This document shows, in pieces, positions 17,493-26,610 of a stretch of DNA of 64,000 nucleotides (within the stretch, counting starts at the first letter, position 1; every line of letters starts with the position of its first letter). This DNA is from CBDUXT01 sp965371245 (GTDB lineage Bacteria; Planctomycetota; Phycisphaerae; UBA1845). The DNA is taken from contig CBDUXT010000008.1 of the NCBI GenBank assembly GCA_965371245.1, positions 30,420-94,419 of the forward strand. The letters run 5' to 3'. The notes beneath the pieces are model-generated. The model was not told where the DNA came from. It ran no database searches and saw only the letters and a program-made list of their open reading frames with translations. The translations under genes were made by a program, and so were the position numbers.

Positions 17493-18658
17493 GATCCACC
17501 CCTTCTCGCCACCCGGTCGGCGCCCGCCACCGCGTTCCGCCCACCGATTTGCACCTGTCCCGGCCCGACCACGACGGCGTCGAATTCCACCCGTTTGTTG
17601 TCCACCGCGCGCACCGTGACCGTGTCACCCAGAAAACCCGACTGAAGGGCCGTGCCCGACAGCACGACACGAACCGAACCCGTAATGGAACTGACGCGTA
17701 CGAACTCGCCTCTTCTTACGAGGGGGACCGGCTCCAACATAGAGGGATCGATCATCGTCCCCGCCGGAATGAATCGCTTGGCACGCTGCCCCACCACCGA
17801 CGCCGCGTTCTCCACGCCGATCCCGGTAAGCCGCGAAAACGACAGACGCATGGGCTCAACATCCACGGGTCCCACCGGCGCGTTTTGGTTGATCGCCCGG
17901 CGTGCGACCATCACCCGCCGAAACATGGACACCTGAACATCGAGCGGGATCGTCTGACTCGGTTTGCCGTCCGCGATCACATCGATTTCCAGCTTGACCG
18001 CTCCAATGGCAACGCGGCCCCGCCGGCGGATCCTGAACTCGTAGGTCGGACCGGACAAGTCGAGGACTTGCTGCGACGTACGGTGAAAGACAACGTCCGC
18101 TTGCCCCCCATACCGCGCCAGCTCGGCGTTGAAGTAATCGATGACGGCCTGGCGGAGTGTCCCCGGCTCGACCTTCCGAGGCTCTACCGATCCCAGTGCC
18201 GATCCCGATGCCGATCGCACCTGGCGGGGTCGCGCGGATTCTGTGCGCGGTTGAGGAATCGGAGTCGCCGGGCGCGTGATGGCACACGTCGTCGCGCCCT
18301 TCAGCGTCACGGTGGCCATGTTGGCACCGCCCGCGCTAAGCGCCCCCCGGACGAGTTCCAGATGGATGATACGCGATCCGCCGGCTTCCGGTGCATCGCT
18401 CACCGTGATCTCGGCCAGCTTCCGCTCGGTCTCCCGGTCGAACCCGGACAACTCGCAGACATCGTCCAGACGGACCGTCTCATCGACCACAACAGCCGAA
18501 GCCCACAGCCGAACCGTGCCCGCCAGGCAGGGCGCCGTCATCGCGGTCAACCCGAGGACGAGCCCCTGAATCGCCGGCGAGCGGTACACGCCGCGCGGTC
18601 CAAGGAATGAGCCGACGGCACGTGGGGGCATGGTTTCGCAATCCTTGCGTTGCATCAT
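17489..18658 (-). CDS. flgA: Flagellar P-ring chaperone FlgA
   Basis: Periplasmic chaperone for P-ring assembly. 389 residues from the first ATG; the start is uncertain because an AAGGA precedes a second ATG at 18631. A signal-type hydrophobic stretch (IQGLVLGLTAMTAPCLAG) is followed by a poorly conserved region, then the SAF-like C-terminal domain (VMVARRAINQNAPVGPVDVE, GQRAKRFIPAGTMIDPSML). It is longer than most FlgA proteins (about 220-240), the extra being an N-terminal domain with VRLDDVCELSG. Overlaps flgH by ATGA. Confidence 0.88.
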   Translation of the reverse strand: MMQRKDCETMPPRAVGSFLGPRGVYRSPAIQGLVLGLTAMTAPCLAGTVRLWASAVVVDETVRLDDVCELSGFDRETERKLAEITVSDAPEAGGSRIIHLELVRGALSAGGANMATVTLKGATTCAITRPATPIPQPRTESARPRQVRSASGSALGSVEPRKVEPGTLRQAVIDYFNAELARYGGQADVVFHRTSQQVLDLSGPTYEFRIRRRGRVAIGAVKLEIDVIADGKPSQTIPLDVQVSMFRRVMVARRAINQNAPVGPVDVEPMRLSFSRLTGIGVENAASVVGQRAKRFIPAGTMIDPSMLEPVPLVRRGEFVRVSSITGSVRVVLSGTALQSGFLGDTVTVRAVDNKRVEFDAVVVGPGQVQIGGRNAVAGADRVARRGGS

Positions 18659-18741
18659 TGCATCCTGCTCGCGATCGCCCCTACTGGGGTACCGCCGCCT
18701 GCGCTCTTGCGTGCCGCACCTACCGCACGCGACTTACTCCG

Positions 18742-19551
18742 TTAGAACCGCCTCAGGTTAGAGAGGATCTGGAGCCCTTGGTCGGCGCTCTGGATCGTCT
18801 GACTGTTCAACTCGAACGCCCGCTGCGTGGTGATCAGGTCGATCAGCTCGCGCACGGGATCGACGTTGCTCATTTCGAGGGCTCCGCCCACGGTGGCACC
18901 GAGTCCATCGGTTTCCGGCGGACCCGTCAGCGCCGGACCGGAGGCGTCCGTTTCGACGTACAGGTTTCGCCCAAGCTGCTTGAGCCCCTCGTTACTCACA
19001 AACCGCGCGAGTTCGATCTGCCCCACGACATTCAGCGTGTTGGCGCCTTGTTGTCGTACCTGAACCTCTCCGTTTCGACCGATCGTAATCTGAATGGTGT
19101 CCTCGGGAATCGAGATCGGCGGCTCCATGATCGCACCACCGCTGTTGCCCAGGACAATGTTCCCCTCGGAGTTTCGCGTGAAGTTGCCGGCACGGGTGTA
19201 GGCGATGACTTCGGTTCCATCTTGAATCGTGCGAACCTGAAAGAAGCCATCACCGTCAATCTGGATGTCCAGTTCCTTGTTGGTCGTGTCCACCGCGCCC
19301 TGGGAAAAATTGAGCTGCGTGCCCGATACCTTCACGCCCGTTCCCACCAGAATCCCGTGTGGAATCGGCTCGTCGTCCGCGTTGCGTATGCCCGGCTCGC
19401 GTTTCACCTGATAGAGAAGATCCTCGAAGTTGACGCGCGACCGCTTGAACCCGTGCGTGTTGATGTTCGCCAGGTTGTTGGCCACGACGTTGAGCTTTTC
19501 GTCAAGTGCCCGCATCCCCGAAGCGGCCGTATGTAACGCGGTGACTCCCAT
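18742..19551 (-). CDS. flgG: Flagellar distal rod protein
   Basis: 269 residues, normal for FlgG. N-terminal ALHTAASGMRALDEKLNVVA then NNLANINTHGFKRSR; central ELDIQIDGDGFFQV; C-terminal EMSNVDPVRELIDLITTQRAFELNSQ. These are the flagellar rod/hook signatures at both ends. It follows flgF by 14 bases. Confidence 0.96.
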   Translation of the reverse strand: MGVTALHTAASGMRALDEKLNVVANNLANINTHGFKRSRVNFEDLLYQVKREPGIRNADDEPIPHGILVGTGVKVSGTQLNFSQGAVDTTNKELDIQIDGDGFFQVRTIQDGTEVIAYTRAGNFTRNSEGNIVLGNSGGAIMEPPISIPEDTIQITIGRNGEVQVRQQGANTLNVVGQIELARFVSNEGLKQLGRNLYVETDASGPALTGPPETDGLGATVGGALEMSNVDPVRELIDLITTQRAFELNSQTIQSADQGLQILSNLRRF

Positions 19552-19565
19552 CTACCCTTGTTCTC

Positions 19566-20333
19566 CTATGCCAGCCGGCCGACGGTGTTGACCGTCTGCT
19601 CGGTGGTTCGATCCTGAAGTTGAATCATGGTCGCGTTGAGCTGATACGCCCGTGACGCCTCCATCATCTGAACGAGACCGCTCATCACGTCGGCGTTCGA
19701 AGCCTCGCGCGATTTCGGAACGAATCGCCCCTCGATTGGTGTCATTCCCTCGTCACCAGCGTCGAAGAGGTTCGTCCCGACCTTCGCCAGCGTCTGTTCG
19801 TCCGTCGCGGCGAACAGGCCCAGCCTGGCGACGACCGCTCGCCCCTGTCGAATGGAACCGTCCTGGGACACTTCGAACGCCCCGGCCGCCCGATCGATCT
19901 CGATCGGCGCCCCGGCATCGTCGAGTACTTTCCATTTCCCCTTGCCCGCACTGAGGACCAGCTCGCCCTCCTTGTTCAGGGTGAACTGCCCGTCGCGGGT
20001 GTACCGTGTCGAGGTCCCATCCGTCACGCCGAAGAAGCCCTCGCCGTCGATGGCGACATCGAGCGGCCGACCCGTTTTCTCGATCGACCCCTGAGCGAAG
20101 TCGTGATGACTCGCGCGGACGTTCAACCCGCCGGGAAGACCGTCCAGGATGGAGTGCCCGAACGATCCGGCCTGCAGCGACTCCTGGCTCTCGATCCGTC
20201 GTTGCGTCACCACTGCGAAGTCCTGTTTGAAGCCCGTCGTGTTGGTATTGGCGAGGTTGTTTGCGAGCACGTCCTGTCGATGGCTTTGCACCTTCATGCC
20301 CGCGGCCGACAGCCATAGTCCGTAGGTGCTCAT
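19566..20333 (-). CDS. flgF: Flagellar proximal rod protein
   Basis: 255 residues with rod signatures (VLANNLANTNTTGFKQDF, PLDVAIDGEGFF, LVQMMEASRAYQLNATMI). Pairing with flgG immediately downstream supports FlgF. Its ribosome-binding region overlaps the end of the small upstream reading frame, which could couple their translation. Confidence 0.92.
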   Translation of the reverse strand: MSTYGLWLSAAGMKVQSHRQDVLANNLANTNTTGFKQDFAVVTQRRIESQESLQAGSFGHSILDGLPGGLNVRASHHDFAQGSIEKTGRPLDVAIDGEGFFGVTDGTSTRYTRDGQFTLNKEGELVLSAGKGKWKVLDDAGAPIEIDRAAGAFEVSQDGSIRQGRAVVARLGLFAATDEQTLAKVGTNLFDAGDEGMTPIEGRFVPKSREASNADVMSGLVQMMEASRAYQLNATMIQLQDRTTEQTVNTVGRLA

Positions 20334-20336
20334 CGC

Positions 20337-20528
20337 CTATTCCAAAATCCGATCCGTGGCGTCGGTCGTGTCATCCGTCGCCATGCCTCGCGTGGTCGCC
20401 CGAGCCGCGAAGTCCAGTGCCACGGCCTGAAGCGTTCGCACGCGAACCAGGCGCCCCAACGATTCCCAGTCGAGTGCCAGATCATCGACACCGCCGGGCG
20501 AATCAAGTTCCGCGAACCTGACCTGCAT
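20337..20528 (-). CDS. Small hypothetical protein ahead of flgF
   Basis: A 63-codon frame starting at the ATG at 20528, with GGAG and AGG within the 13 bases upstream, ending 3 bases before flgF. It is acidic with no transmembrane segment and no family I recognise. Its tight spacing to flgF argues for a real leading gene of the flagellar operon; lack of similarity argues for caution. A longer form could begin at 20567. Confidence 0.4.
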   Translation of the reverse strand: MQVRFAELDSPGGVDDLALDWESLGRLVRVRTLQAVALDFAARATTRGMATDDTTDATDRILE

Positions 20529-20822
20529 ACACCTGGTCTCCACCGCGCGCCGCCACAGCGACGACACGCCGCCCCAGGCCTAACAGACTGCGTGCCATCA
20601 CCGCACCGCAACCCGGTCCACCGCCTCGAAAGGCCCACGAACACGGTCGTTAGTTCCGCAATGACAAGGACTTAGACAATTCTCGGCCCAAGGAGCGTAG
20701 GCCCGCCGATCCCTGGATCCGCTAGTCCCACACGCGCAGGAGTTGCGACCGTTGCGGCAACACCGGCCGATCCCCACCTGCCGAATCGGTACCGCGCCGG
20801 TCCCCTGCCACGTCCGGCCGGA

Positions 20823-20945
20823 CCGGTACGCCATGTCAGAGGCGCGGGCGCCAGCCTGCGCACCGCCGCGTGAGCATGCCACCGGACTCGCGCGGGATGC
20901 ACTGAAGAATGCGCAAGACCGGTCTTGCCAAGCATCCGGATCGCG
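20823..20945 (+). repeat. Dispersed repeat family B, copy 1
   Basis: Contains CAGAGGCGCGGGCGCCAGCC, later GCATGCCACCGGACTCGCG, matching the order of motifs at 26397-26504 and 45373-45496. It fills part of the 545-base gene-free stretch between the start of the flagellar operon and the membrane protein gene at 21074. No convincing flagellar promoter was identified in that stretch. Confidence 0.6.
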
Positions 20946-21073
20946 CCCGCCACGAAGCGATCGGTTGCGAAACACCCGGCACCTCTTCACAATGCCAGGC
21001 TGGTCGCCGAAGCCGCGGCTCGCTGCGGAGCAGCGCGTCGGGGACTCAGCCATCAACGGAAGAAAAGCCGACC

Positions 21074-21877
21074 ATGGTCGCCACGTTTATGTACTCACTA
21101 GCCGGCGGAATACTCGCCGTGGCGGCCACCGGTCGCCCCGATCAGATCGTCTGGAAGTTCCTCCGGCTGATCGCCTTGCTCGCCTTCGGCCTGACCTGCG
21201 GCGTGACCGCGTGGCAGCTTCGTGGCACCAACCTCGACATCAGCCGGATCGGCGCCGCGGGCTTACTCGGCATGGGCGCCGGGATGGTCGCGATGGTCGT
21301 GGTCTTTCTCGCGCCCCTGGCGACCCGCATCCCGTGGCCATTCCGCGCAATCTGCCTGACCGGCGGTCTGCTCGGCCTGGCCGCCGCCTGCCTGTCGGCG
21401 CAGTCCGGCCTCATGGAGGAACCCAGCGCACGGCTTGTTACTGTGTGGGTCGCCGTGGGCCAGATTCTGAGCGGGGCGCTTCTGGGGAGCATCACCGTCG
21501 CGTGGCTGCTTGGTCATGCCTATCTGACGGCCACACGCATGACGATCTTGCCGCTACGGCACTTCAGCCGGTTGCTGCTGTGGGCGGTCGGAATCCGTGC
21601 CGCATTCGTTCCCGTCAGCCTCTCGCTGGCGTGGGTCGTGGGAAGCGGTACCGAGCCATCGATTCTGATCCAGTTTGGCCAGGCCTGGCTGGTGTTGACC
21701 TTGAGGCTGGCGGTGGGCATCCTGGGGGTCGCCTTGTTTGCCTACATGGTGTCCGACTGCGTCCGGCTGCGTTCGACACAGTCGGCGACGGGGATCCTAT
21801 ACTTCGGTTCCGTGTTCGCTTACATCGGCGAGCTAGCGAGTTTGCAGCTCGTCGCGGACTGTGGTTGGCCGCTATAG
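21074..21877 (+). CDS. Polytopic membrane protein, unknown function
   Basis: 267 residues with about seven hydrophobic segments: MVATFMYSLAGGILAVAA, FLRLIALLAFGLTCGV, IGAAGLLGMGAGMVAMVVV, ICLTGGLLGLAAACL, VAVGQILSGALLGSITV, a SLSLAWVV stretch, and LRLAVGILGVALFAYMV. The ATG at 21074 is preferred because GGAAGA lies about 11 bases upstream and it starts the hydrophobic region; upstream frame has no membrane character. No His-ligand or transporter motif is evident. The next gene is also a membrane protein, with a large hairpin between them. Confidence 0.7.
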   Translation: MVATFMYSLAGGILAVAATGRPDQIVWKFLRLIALLAFGLTCGVTAWQLRGTNLDISRIGAAGLLGMGAGMVAMVVVFLAPLATRIPWPFRAICLTGGLLGLAAACLSAQSGLMEEPSARLVTVWVAVGQILSGALLGSITVAWLLGHAYLTATRMTILPLRHFSRLLLWAVGIRAAFVPVSLSLAWVVGSGTEPSILIQFGQAWLVLTLRLAVGILGVALFAYMVSDCVRLRSTQSATGILYFGSVFAYIGELASLQLVADCGWPL

Positions 21878-21883
21878 CAGCAG

Positions 21884-21945
21884 GTAGGGCGGGCTATTGC
21901 CCGCCGCTGTTCGACCACAAGAAGGCGGGCAATAGCCCGCCCTAC
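21884..21945. repeat. 22-base perfect inverted repeat, loop 18
   Basis: GTAGGGCGGGC at the left arm (21884-21905) pairs perfectly with 21924-21945. Each arm is also palindromic in itself (GGCGGGC-TATT-GCCCGCC), so one long or two short hairpins can form. It begins 6 bases after the membrane-protein stop. It may act as a terminator, but has no T-run. Confidence 0.85.
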
Positions 21946-22016
21946 CCGCAGAGCAGGGCGCTCTTGCACGACTGCCGTTTCCAAGAGAGGGAAGGATCGT
22001 CGCAACGATCCATGGA

Positions 22017-22460
22017 ATGATGCAGATTCGATTCGACTGCCCGACGGACACGTGCGTCGCCATCATCGAGCTTGAACCGCTCGAAGAGTGCGACGGCACG
22101 ATCGAGTGTCCGCGTTGCCATCAAACACATTCCATGACCATCACGCCGGCGATGCGCGCCGACAACACACCCGACCGCTGCGCCGTCTGCAACGGGACGG
22201 AGATGTTCGTGCGTAAAGATTTTCCGCAGGCGCTGGGCGTCGCGGTCGTCGTTGTCTTCGGCCTGGCGGCGCTCTACTTTTTCACCATCAACGTGGTGAT
22301 CGCATGGAGCATCCTGGTCAGCGCGGCTTTTATAGACCTCCTGGTCTACCTCATGATCGGTCACGTAACCACGTGCTATGCCTGCCGCGCCGGGTATCGA
22401 AAGTGCAACCTCAACCCCGCCCACGACGGATTCGACCTGGCCACGGCGGAGAAATACTGA
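22017..22460 (+). CDS. Zinc-ribbon membrane protein, unknown function
   Basis: 147 residues. The N-terminal cytoplasmic-looking part has paired cysteines CPTDTC, CPRC and CAVC, suggesting a zinc ribbon, followed by two hydrophobic segments (ALGVAVVVVFGLAALYFFTI and a segment ending LLVYLMIG) and a C-terminal CYAC..YRKC pair. Two adjacent ATGs (22017 and 22020) could serve as start. I do not recognise a named family; a sensor or membrane-scaffold role would be a guess. Confidence 0.65.
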   Translation: MMQIRFDCPTDTCVAIIELEPLEECDGTIECPRCHQTHSMTITPAMRADNTPDRCAVCNGTEMFVRKDFPQALGVAVVVVFGLAALYFFTINVVIAWSILVSAAFIDLLVYLMIGHVTTCYACRAGYRKCNLNPAHDGFDLATAEKY

Positions 22461-22630
22461 GTTCCGGTCCCCAGAGCCGGCTCCGCTACGCCGGTGACCG
22501 CCCGCATCCGTTCGGCGGATCGCGTTTCCGACAAAAGCACCGTCGATGCAAGCAAATCGTGACGGGTTTGCAAGCGTTTCACCGCCATTCAAGGAGGGGG
22601 CCAGGCCGTCCTCACCCTGGAGAAGAACGC

Positions 22631-25069
22631 ATGACGGACCGAATCCACTGGCCGGCCGCCCTGTGCCTGGTGTTCACCGCGCCGCTTGCGGCCACCCAAA
22701 CGGCGAGGACCAAAAGCCCGCCGGGCCATCATGAAGTCCCGGTGGACGCCCCAGGTCTCCCGGCCGCGGCGAACCAGCGCGGCGTCACGGCCGGGGCCGT
22801 GGTCACACGCGGTCGGTTCACAAGCGTACAGGTCAACGTGAGCGCCTTCGGTGGCAACATCGTCGGAGATGCAGCCAACGAGCCCTCGATAGCCGTTGAC
22901 CCCCTCGACCCGAACCGAATCGCCATCGGCTGGCGCCAGTTCGACACGATCCAGTCCAACTTCCGCCAAGCCGGGTATGCCTTCAGCCAGGACGGCGGGC
23001 AGACATGGACTTTTCCCGGCGTACTTGAACCGGGCCGGTTCCGTAGCGACCCGGTTCTCGACGCCGACGCCGACGGGAACTTCTACTACTACAGCCTCAG
23101 TTCCGCGACGTCGGTGCAACTGTTCAAGTCGATCGACGGCGGCGTCACGTGGACCGGCCCCGTTCCTGGGCTCGGAGGCGACAAGCAATGGATGGCGATC
23201 GACCGCACCAGCGGCGTCGGGAGCGGCAACATCTACGTGGTCTGGAACATTCAGTTCACCTGCTGTAGCGGAGCGGACTTTGCCCGATCCATCGATGGAG
23301 GCGAATCGTTCGAGCAGCCGATCGGTCTCCCGCTGCCCAGCATGAAGTGGGGCACGCTCGATGTCGGCCCTGACGGAGAGCTGTACCTGGCCGGTGCAAC
23401 GCTCAACACCAGCGGCCACCTCGTTACCCGCTCGTTGGACGCAAAGAACAAAGCCAACCCACCCACGTTCGATTTCATCCAAAACGTAGACCTGGGGGGC
23501 ACGACAACCGCCGGCCTCGGCTTCGCGGGGCCGAATCCGGCAGGGCTGCACGGACAGGTGTGGGTCAAGACCGACCATTCCGACGGCCCGTCTCGTGGAA
23601 ACGTGTACATCCTGGGCTCGGTGAATCCGCCCGGACCCGACCCGATGGACGTCATGTTCATCCGCAGCACCGACGGCGGAATGAACTGGACCGCTCCGGT
23701 GCGCGTGAACGACGACCCCATCGGCAACGGCGCGTTTCAGTGGTTCGGCACCATATCGGTCGCGCCGAACGGACGCATCGACGTCTTCTGGAACGACACG
23801 CGCAACACGGGAGTTGCGAACTTGTCCGAGCTTCACTACGCCTTCTCAACCGACGCCGGCGACACCTGGTCGATTAACGAGCCGGCCAGCCCTATCTTCA
23901 ACAGCCATCTTAACTTCCCGCAGCAGAATAAGATTGGTGACTACTATCACGCGGTGTCAAACAACGATGGAGTGGACCTGGCGTACTCGGCCACTTTCAA
24001 CGGCGAGCAGGACGTCTACCACCTTCGCGTTGGGATTGACTGCAACGGAAACGGTGTCGATGACGCAACCGACATCGCCGACGAAACCAGCGGAGACTGC
24101 AACAACAACGCGGTTCCGGACGACTGTGAACCCGACGTAGACTGCAACCTCAACGGCACGCAGGACATCTGCGACATCGCGGCCGGCATCGGCGAAGACT
24201 GCAACGGCAACCTCGCGCTCGACCAGTGCGAACCCGACGAAGACTGTAACATCAACGGCACCCAGGACATTTGCGATATCGCCAGTGGTTTCAGTCGCGA
24301 CTGCAACGGCAACGGCACTCCTGATTCGTGCGACATCGACAGCGGTCAACTCGAGGATCTCGACGGAAACGGCATCCCCGACATCTGCGACTGCCCGCCC
24401 TCGACCCCGGCGGAATCGGCCGCTTGTTGCCCCGACCAGGGAAGCGGTACCACGCTTCGGTACCTGTCGTTCCACGCCGGAGACGCCGGCGCGACCCAGG
24501 CGATCAGAATCACCTTCGCGGACCTTCCCGGACCACACAGCGTCCTGAACGGTCACTCCATGTGGGCCACCCGACCGGAAACCGTGAGCGAACTCGGAGG
24601 GCAATTGCTACCCGGACCCGGGTCAAGCAGGTTCGCCGCGGCAACGCTCGATTGCGTCCCCCTCTTCACGACCTGGAGCACCATCGATACGCTTCATGTC
24701 TCCCACCAGGCGATCGTTCCCGGCGGTGTCTACCGGATTCAAGTGGTCAGCGGGGCCTGCGAAGATTTCGATGAGAGCGCGTTCTCGTCCGCGCTGGTCG
24801 TGGCGACAAGCCAATGGGGTGACACCGTCGGCGCTTTTGTGGACGGGGCGTGGACACCCCCCGACGGCACAATCAACGTACCCAGCGATGTGATCGCCGT
24901 CCTGGACAAGTTCGGCTCGCGGGTGGGCGCTCCGGTCAAGGCCCGCTGCGATGTCGAGCCGGCCATACCCGATCGCCTCATCAACATCACGGACGTGACC
25001 CGCACGCTCGATGCCTTTAGCGGGATTGCCTTTCCGTTCGCGCCGGCCGAACCCTGCGCGAAGCGGTAA
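22631..25069 (+). CDS. Secreted BNR-repeat (sialidase-like propeller) protein with calcium repeats
   Basis: 812 residues from the ATG at 22631 (GGAG about 8 bases upstream). A Sec signal peptide (AALCLVFTAPLAATQ) is followed by a beta-propeller region with five Asp boxes (SQDGGQTW, SIDGGVTW, SIDGGESF, STDGGMNW, STDAGDTW) at about 120-430. Next is a block of dockerin-like calcium repeats, 'DCNxNGxxDxCDIAxG', at about 470-590. A further domain of about 200 residues ends in NITDVTRTLDAFSG, a terminal EF-hand-like motif seen in many planctomycete secreted proteins. Glycosidase activity is not supported: no sialidase Arg triad or RIP motif was identified. Binding of a polysaccharide or surface partner is a reasonable inference. 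Confidence 0.82.
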   Translation: MTDRIHWPAALCLVFTAPLAATQTARTKSPPGHHEVPVDAPGLPAAANQRGVTAGAVVTRGRFTSVQVNVSAFGGNIVGDAANEPSIAVDPLDPNRIAIGWRQFDTIQSNFRQAGYAFSQDGGQTWTFPGVLEPGRFRSDPVLDADADGNFYYYSLSSATSVQLFKSIDGGVTWTGPVPGLGGDKQWMAIDRTSGVGSGNIYVVWNIQFTCCSGADFARSIDGGESFEQPIGLPLPSMKWGTLDVGPDGELYLAGATLNTSGHLVTRSLDAKNKANPPTFDFIQNVDLGGTTTAGLGFAGPNPAGLHGQVWVKTDHSDGPSRGNVYILGSVNPPGPDPMDVMFIRSTDGGMNWTAPVRVNDDPIGNGAFQWFGTISVAPNGRIDVFWNDTRNTGVANLSELHYAFSTDAGDTWSINEPASPIFNSHLNFPQQNKIGDYYHAVSNNDGVDLAYSATFNGEQDVYHLRVGIDCNGNGVDDATDIADETSGDCNNNAVPDDCEPDVDCNLNGTQDICDIAAGIGEDCNGNLALDQCEPDEDCNINGTQDICDIASGFSRDCNGNGTPDSCDIDSGQLEDLDGNGIPDICDCPPSTPAESAACCPDQGSGTTLRYLSFHAGDAGATQAIRITFADLPGPHSVLNGHSMWATRPETVSELGGQLLPGPGSSRFAAATLDCVPLFTTWSTIDTLHVSHQAIVPGGVYRIQVVSGACEDFDESAFSSALVVATSQWGDTVGAFVDGAWTPPDGTINVPSDVIAVLDKFGSRVGAPVKARCDVEPAIPDRLINITDVTRTLDAFSGIAFPFAPAEPCAKR

Positions 25070-25101
25070 GCGCGACAGTCACGCGACGTGGACCAGCGTA
25101 T

Positions 25102-25249
25102 GGTCACACCTCGTTTTTCAGGTCCGGATCCACACCGCATGGTGTGCCACTGCTTTCAAGCAGTGCCCGTCGCGGCTTTCGTGAAACCCAGTCGCTGCTC
25201 AAGAGCAGTGGCGCACCCGCGGATTCAGGCGTGGCGATACACAAGCCCG
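25102..25249 (+). repeat. Dispersed repeat family C, copy 1 (two-hairpin element)
   Basis: About 148 bases related to 28063-28209 in the opposite orientation. CACTGCTT-TC-AAGCAGTG (25148-25165) and CTGCTC-AA-GAGCAG (25195-25208) are hairpins within it. The best-conserved part is CCCGCGGATTCAGGCGTGGC near 25217-25236. It occupies the space between the BNR protein and the PHP gene. Confidence 0.75.
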
Positions 25250-25294
25250 CAACCAGCAGGGCTCGCCGATGGGCAGATTGGATTTGAGACGTTG

Positions 25295-26032
25295 CTACGA
25301 TCGAACGCCTTCGCACACGGCGGGTTCAGGCTTGGCAGCCGGCGCTGCCTCGGCGTTGACACCAAACCCCCGCGGCAACGGCAGGCCCGCAGCGTGGCGG
25401 GTCAATCGATAGGCTGCCGCCGCGAAGTACCAGAGCGGATGGCGCCCGGGGATAAGCTCGGCCGAATCAAGCGCGGCAAGAAAGTCCTCCGGACCATCGA
25501 AGTCGCGCATGCGCTGATAGCACGGCGCGACGCTGGATGCCAGATGGCTGTCACTTCCCACGAAGCGCGCCAGGTCGAGCCGGCCGGCGAAACGCGCCGC
25601 CTCGCGATCCGGACCACGGAGCAGGTTCTGCCCGTTGCAAACCTCGACCGCGTCAATGAGATCGACGATGTCCCACATGGCGTCGCCGAGCCCGCGCCCG
25701 AGCAATTTCAGAAACGGGTGCGGAACCAGCACCAACCCGCCCTGCTCTTTGATCGCCTCGGCCGTCTCTCGTGCCGACATACCCGGCGCGATGCGCCGGT
25801 CGAGAAACAGACCGATCACGTCACCGTCGCGGGTCGTCACCTCCTCGCCGATGACAACCTTCACGCTCGTGATGGCCGCCAGGTGACGCGCGCCCTCGAT
25901 CGTGTCATGGTCGGTCACGGCGACACAGCCGAAGCCCTCGCGCTCGACGAAGCTTGCCAGCGCCTCGGGTGAGGTGTTGCTGTCAAACGAGTAGTTGGTG
26001 TGTAGGTGGATCAGGGTTTTTGTCAGGCCCAT
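25295..26032 (-). CDS. PHP-domain metal-dependent phosphoesterase
   Basis: 245 residues from the ATG at 26032; the frame extends upstream but without PHP sequence, and GAAGGGG lies about 12 bases before this ATG. The metal-binding motifs of the PHP superfamily appear in order: HLHTNYSFDS (His9, His11), TDHDT at 40-44, GEEVTT near 62-67, VPHPF, and GSDSH. Related proteins include YciV/TrpH-type exonuclease-phosphatases acting on nucleotides or short RNA; the substrate here cannot be assigned. No operon partner: tRNA-Leu lies upstream on the same strand. Confidence 0.85.
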   Translation of the reverse strand: MGLTKTLIHLHTNYSFDSNTSPEALASFVEREGFGCVAVTDHDTIEGARHLAAITSVKVVIGEEVTTRDGDVIGLFLDRRIAPGMSARETAEAIKEQGGLVLVPHPFLKLLGRGLGDAMWDIVDLIDAVEVCNGQNLLRGPDREAARFAGRLDLARFVGSDSHLASSVAPCYQRMRDFDGPEDFLAALDSAELIPGRHPLWYFAAAAYRLTRHAAGLPLPRGFGVNAEAAPAAKPEPAVCEGVRS

Positions 26033-26261
26033 CGGTTGCCATGCCCCTTCTTTGAGTTTGTTGCAATGAGTTTCGATCGCGAGCCGTAAGCGGGAAGTAC
26101 CGAGGGTACCTCTGCGCCGTCCGTCACCGCCCGCAACCTGAAGGAGTCTAGGCGACGATCCGGCGCCCTTCAAGCGGACCGGGCAACGTCCGATAGGTTC
26201 GCCGCCCACGGACGTATGTCAACGACCCATGACCCAGCCCGCGCGACCGGCAGGTCTCTAT

Positions 26262-26345
26262 TGCGGCTGAGAGGACTCGAACCTCCACGAGCTTTCGCCC
26301 ACTAGATCCTAAGTCTAGCGCGTATGCCAATTCCGCCACAGCCGC
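26262..26345 (-). tRNA. tRNA-Leu (anticodon UAG)
   Basis: 84 bases folding as a class II tRNA: acceptor stem GCGGCTG with CAGCCGC, anticodon loop CTTAGGA (TAG) on a CTAGA/TCTAG stem, a long variable arm, and T-arm GAGGTTCGAGTCCTC. Discriminator base is A. CCA is not encoded. Confidence 0.95.
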
Positions 26346-26396
26346 TGGATGTCAGGACGCCGGTACCTTCGGGTACGTGACAGTTCCGGAGCCACG

Positions 26397-26504
26397 GGTA
26401 CGCCGAATCAGAGCCGCAGGCGCCAGCCCGCGGACCCCTGCGGTACCATGACACCAGGCTCGCACCCGGCACTCCGAAAACTGCGTATCGCCGATTCTGT
26501 CAGG
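26397..26504 (+). repeat. Dispersed repeat family B, copy 2
   Basis: Core at 26401-26434 agrees with 45374-45407 at 31 of 34 positions (AGAGCCGCAGGCGCCA). CCGATTCTGTCA near 26491-26502 is shared with the end of the 45 kb copy. It lies between tRNA-Leu and the aroC 3' end. Confidence 0.75.
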
Positions 26505-26610
26505 ACGCCGATGCGTTTGCCTCGGAACAAATCCGCCTCTGGCACCGGGTCCGCTCTCGGCAGGTCAACACCGGTGCCACACGAGGGTGACCAGGTTCCG
26601 CCAAGATCGA

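Noticed and set aside
20568..20700. Sigma54-like TGGCAC upstream of the flagellar operon
   Set aside because: No GC-containing -12 element lies at the required spacing, so no promoter was called.
20743..22020. 425-codon plus-strand frame overlapping the membrane protein
   Set aside because: Different frame from the hydrophobic product at 21074; composition is Arg-rich, as in shadow frames, and it runs through two palindromes.
22631..25069. Sialidase
   Set aside because: Asp boxes alone define the propeller; the catalytic Arg triad and RIP motif were not identified.
26148..26339. 63-codon minus-strand frame beginning MAELAYALDLGSS
   Set aside because: It is a translation of the tRNA-Leu gene and its 3' flank, a well-known spurious prediction.
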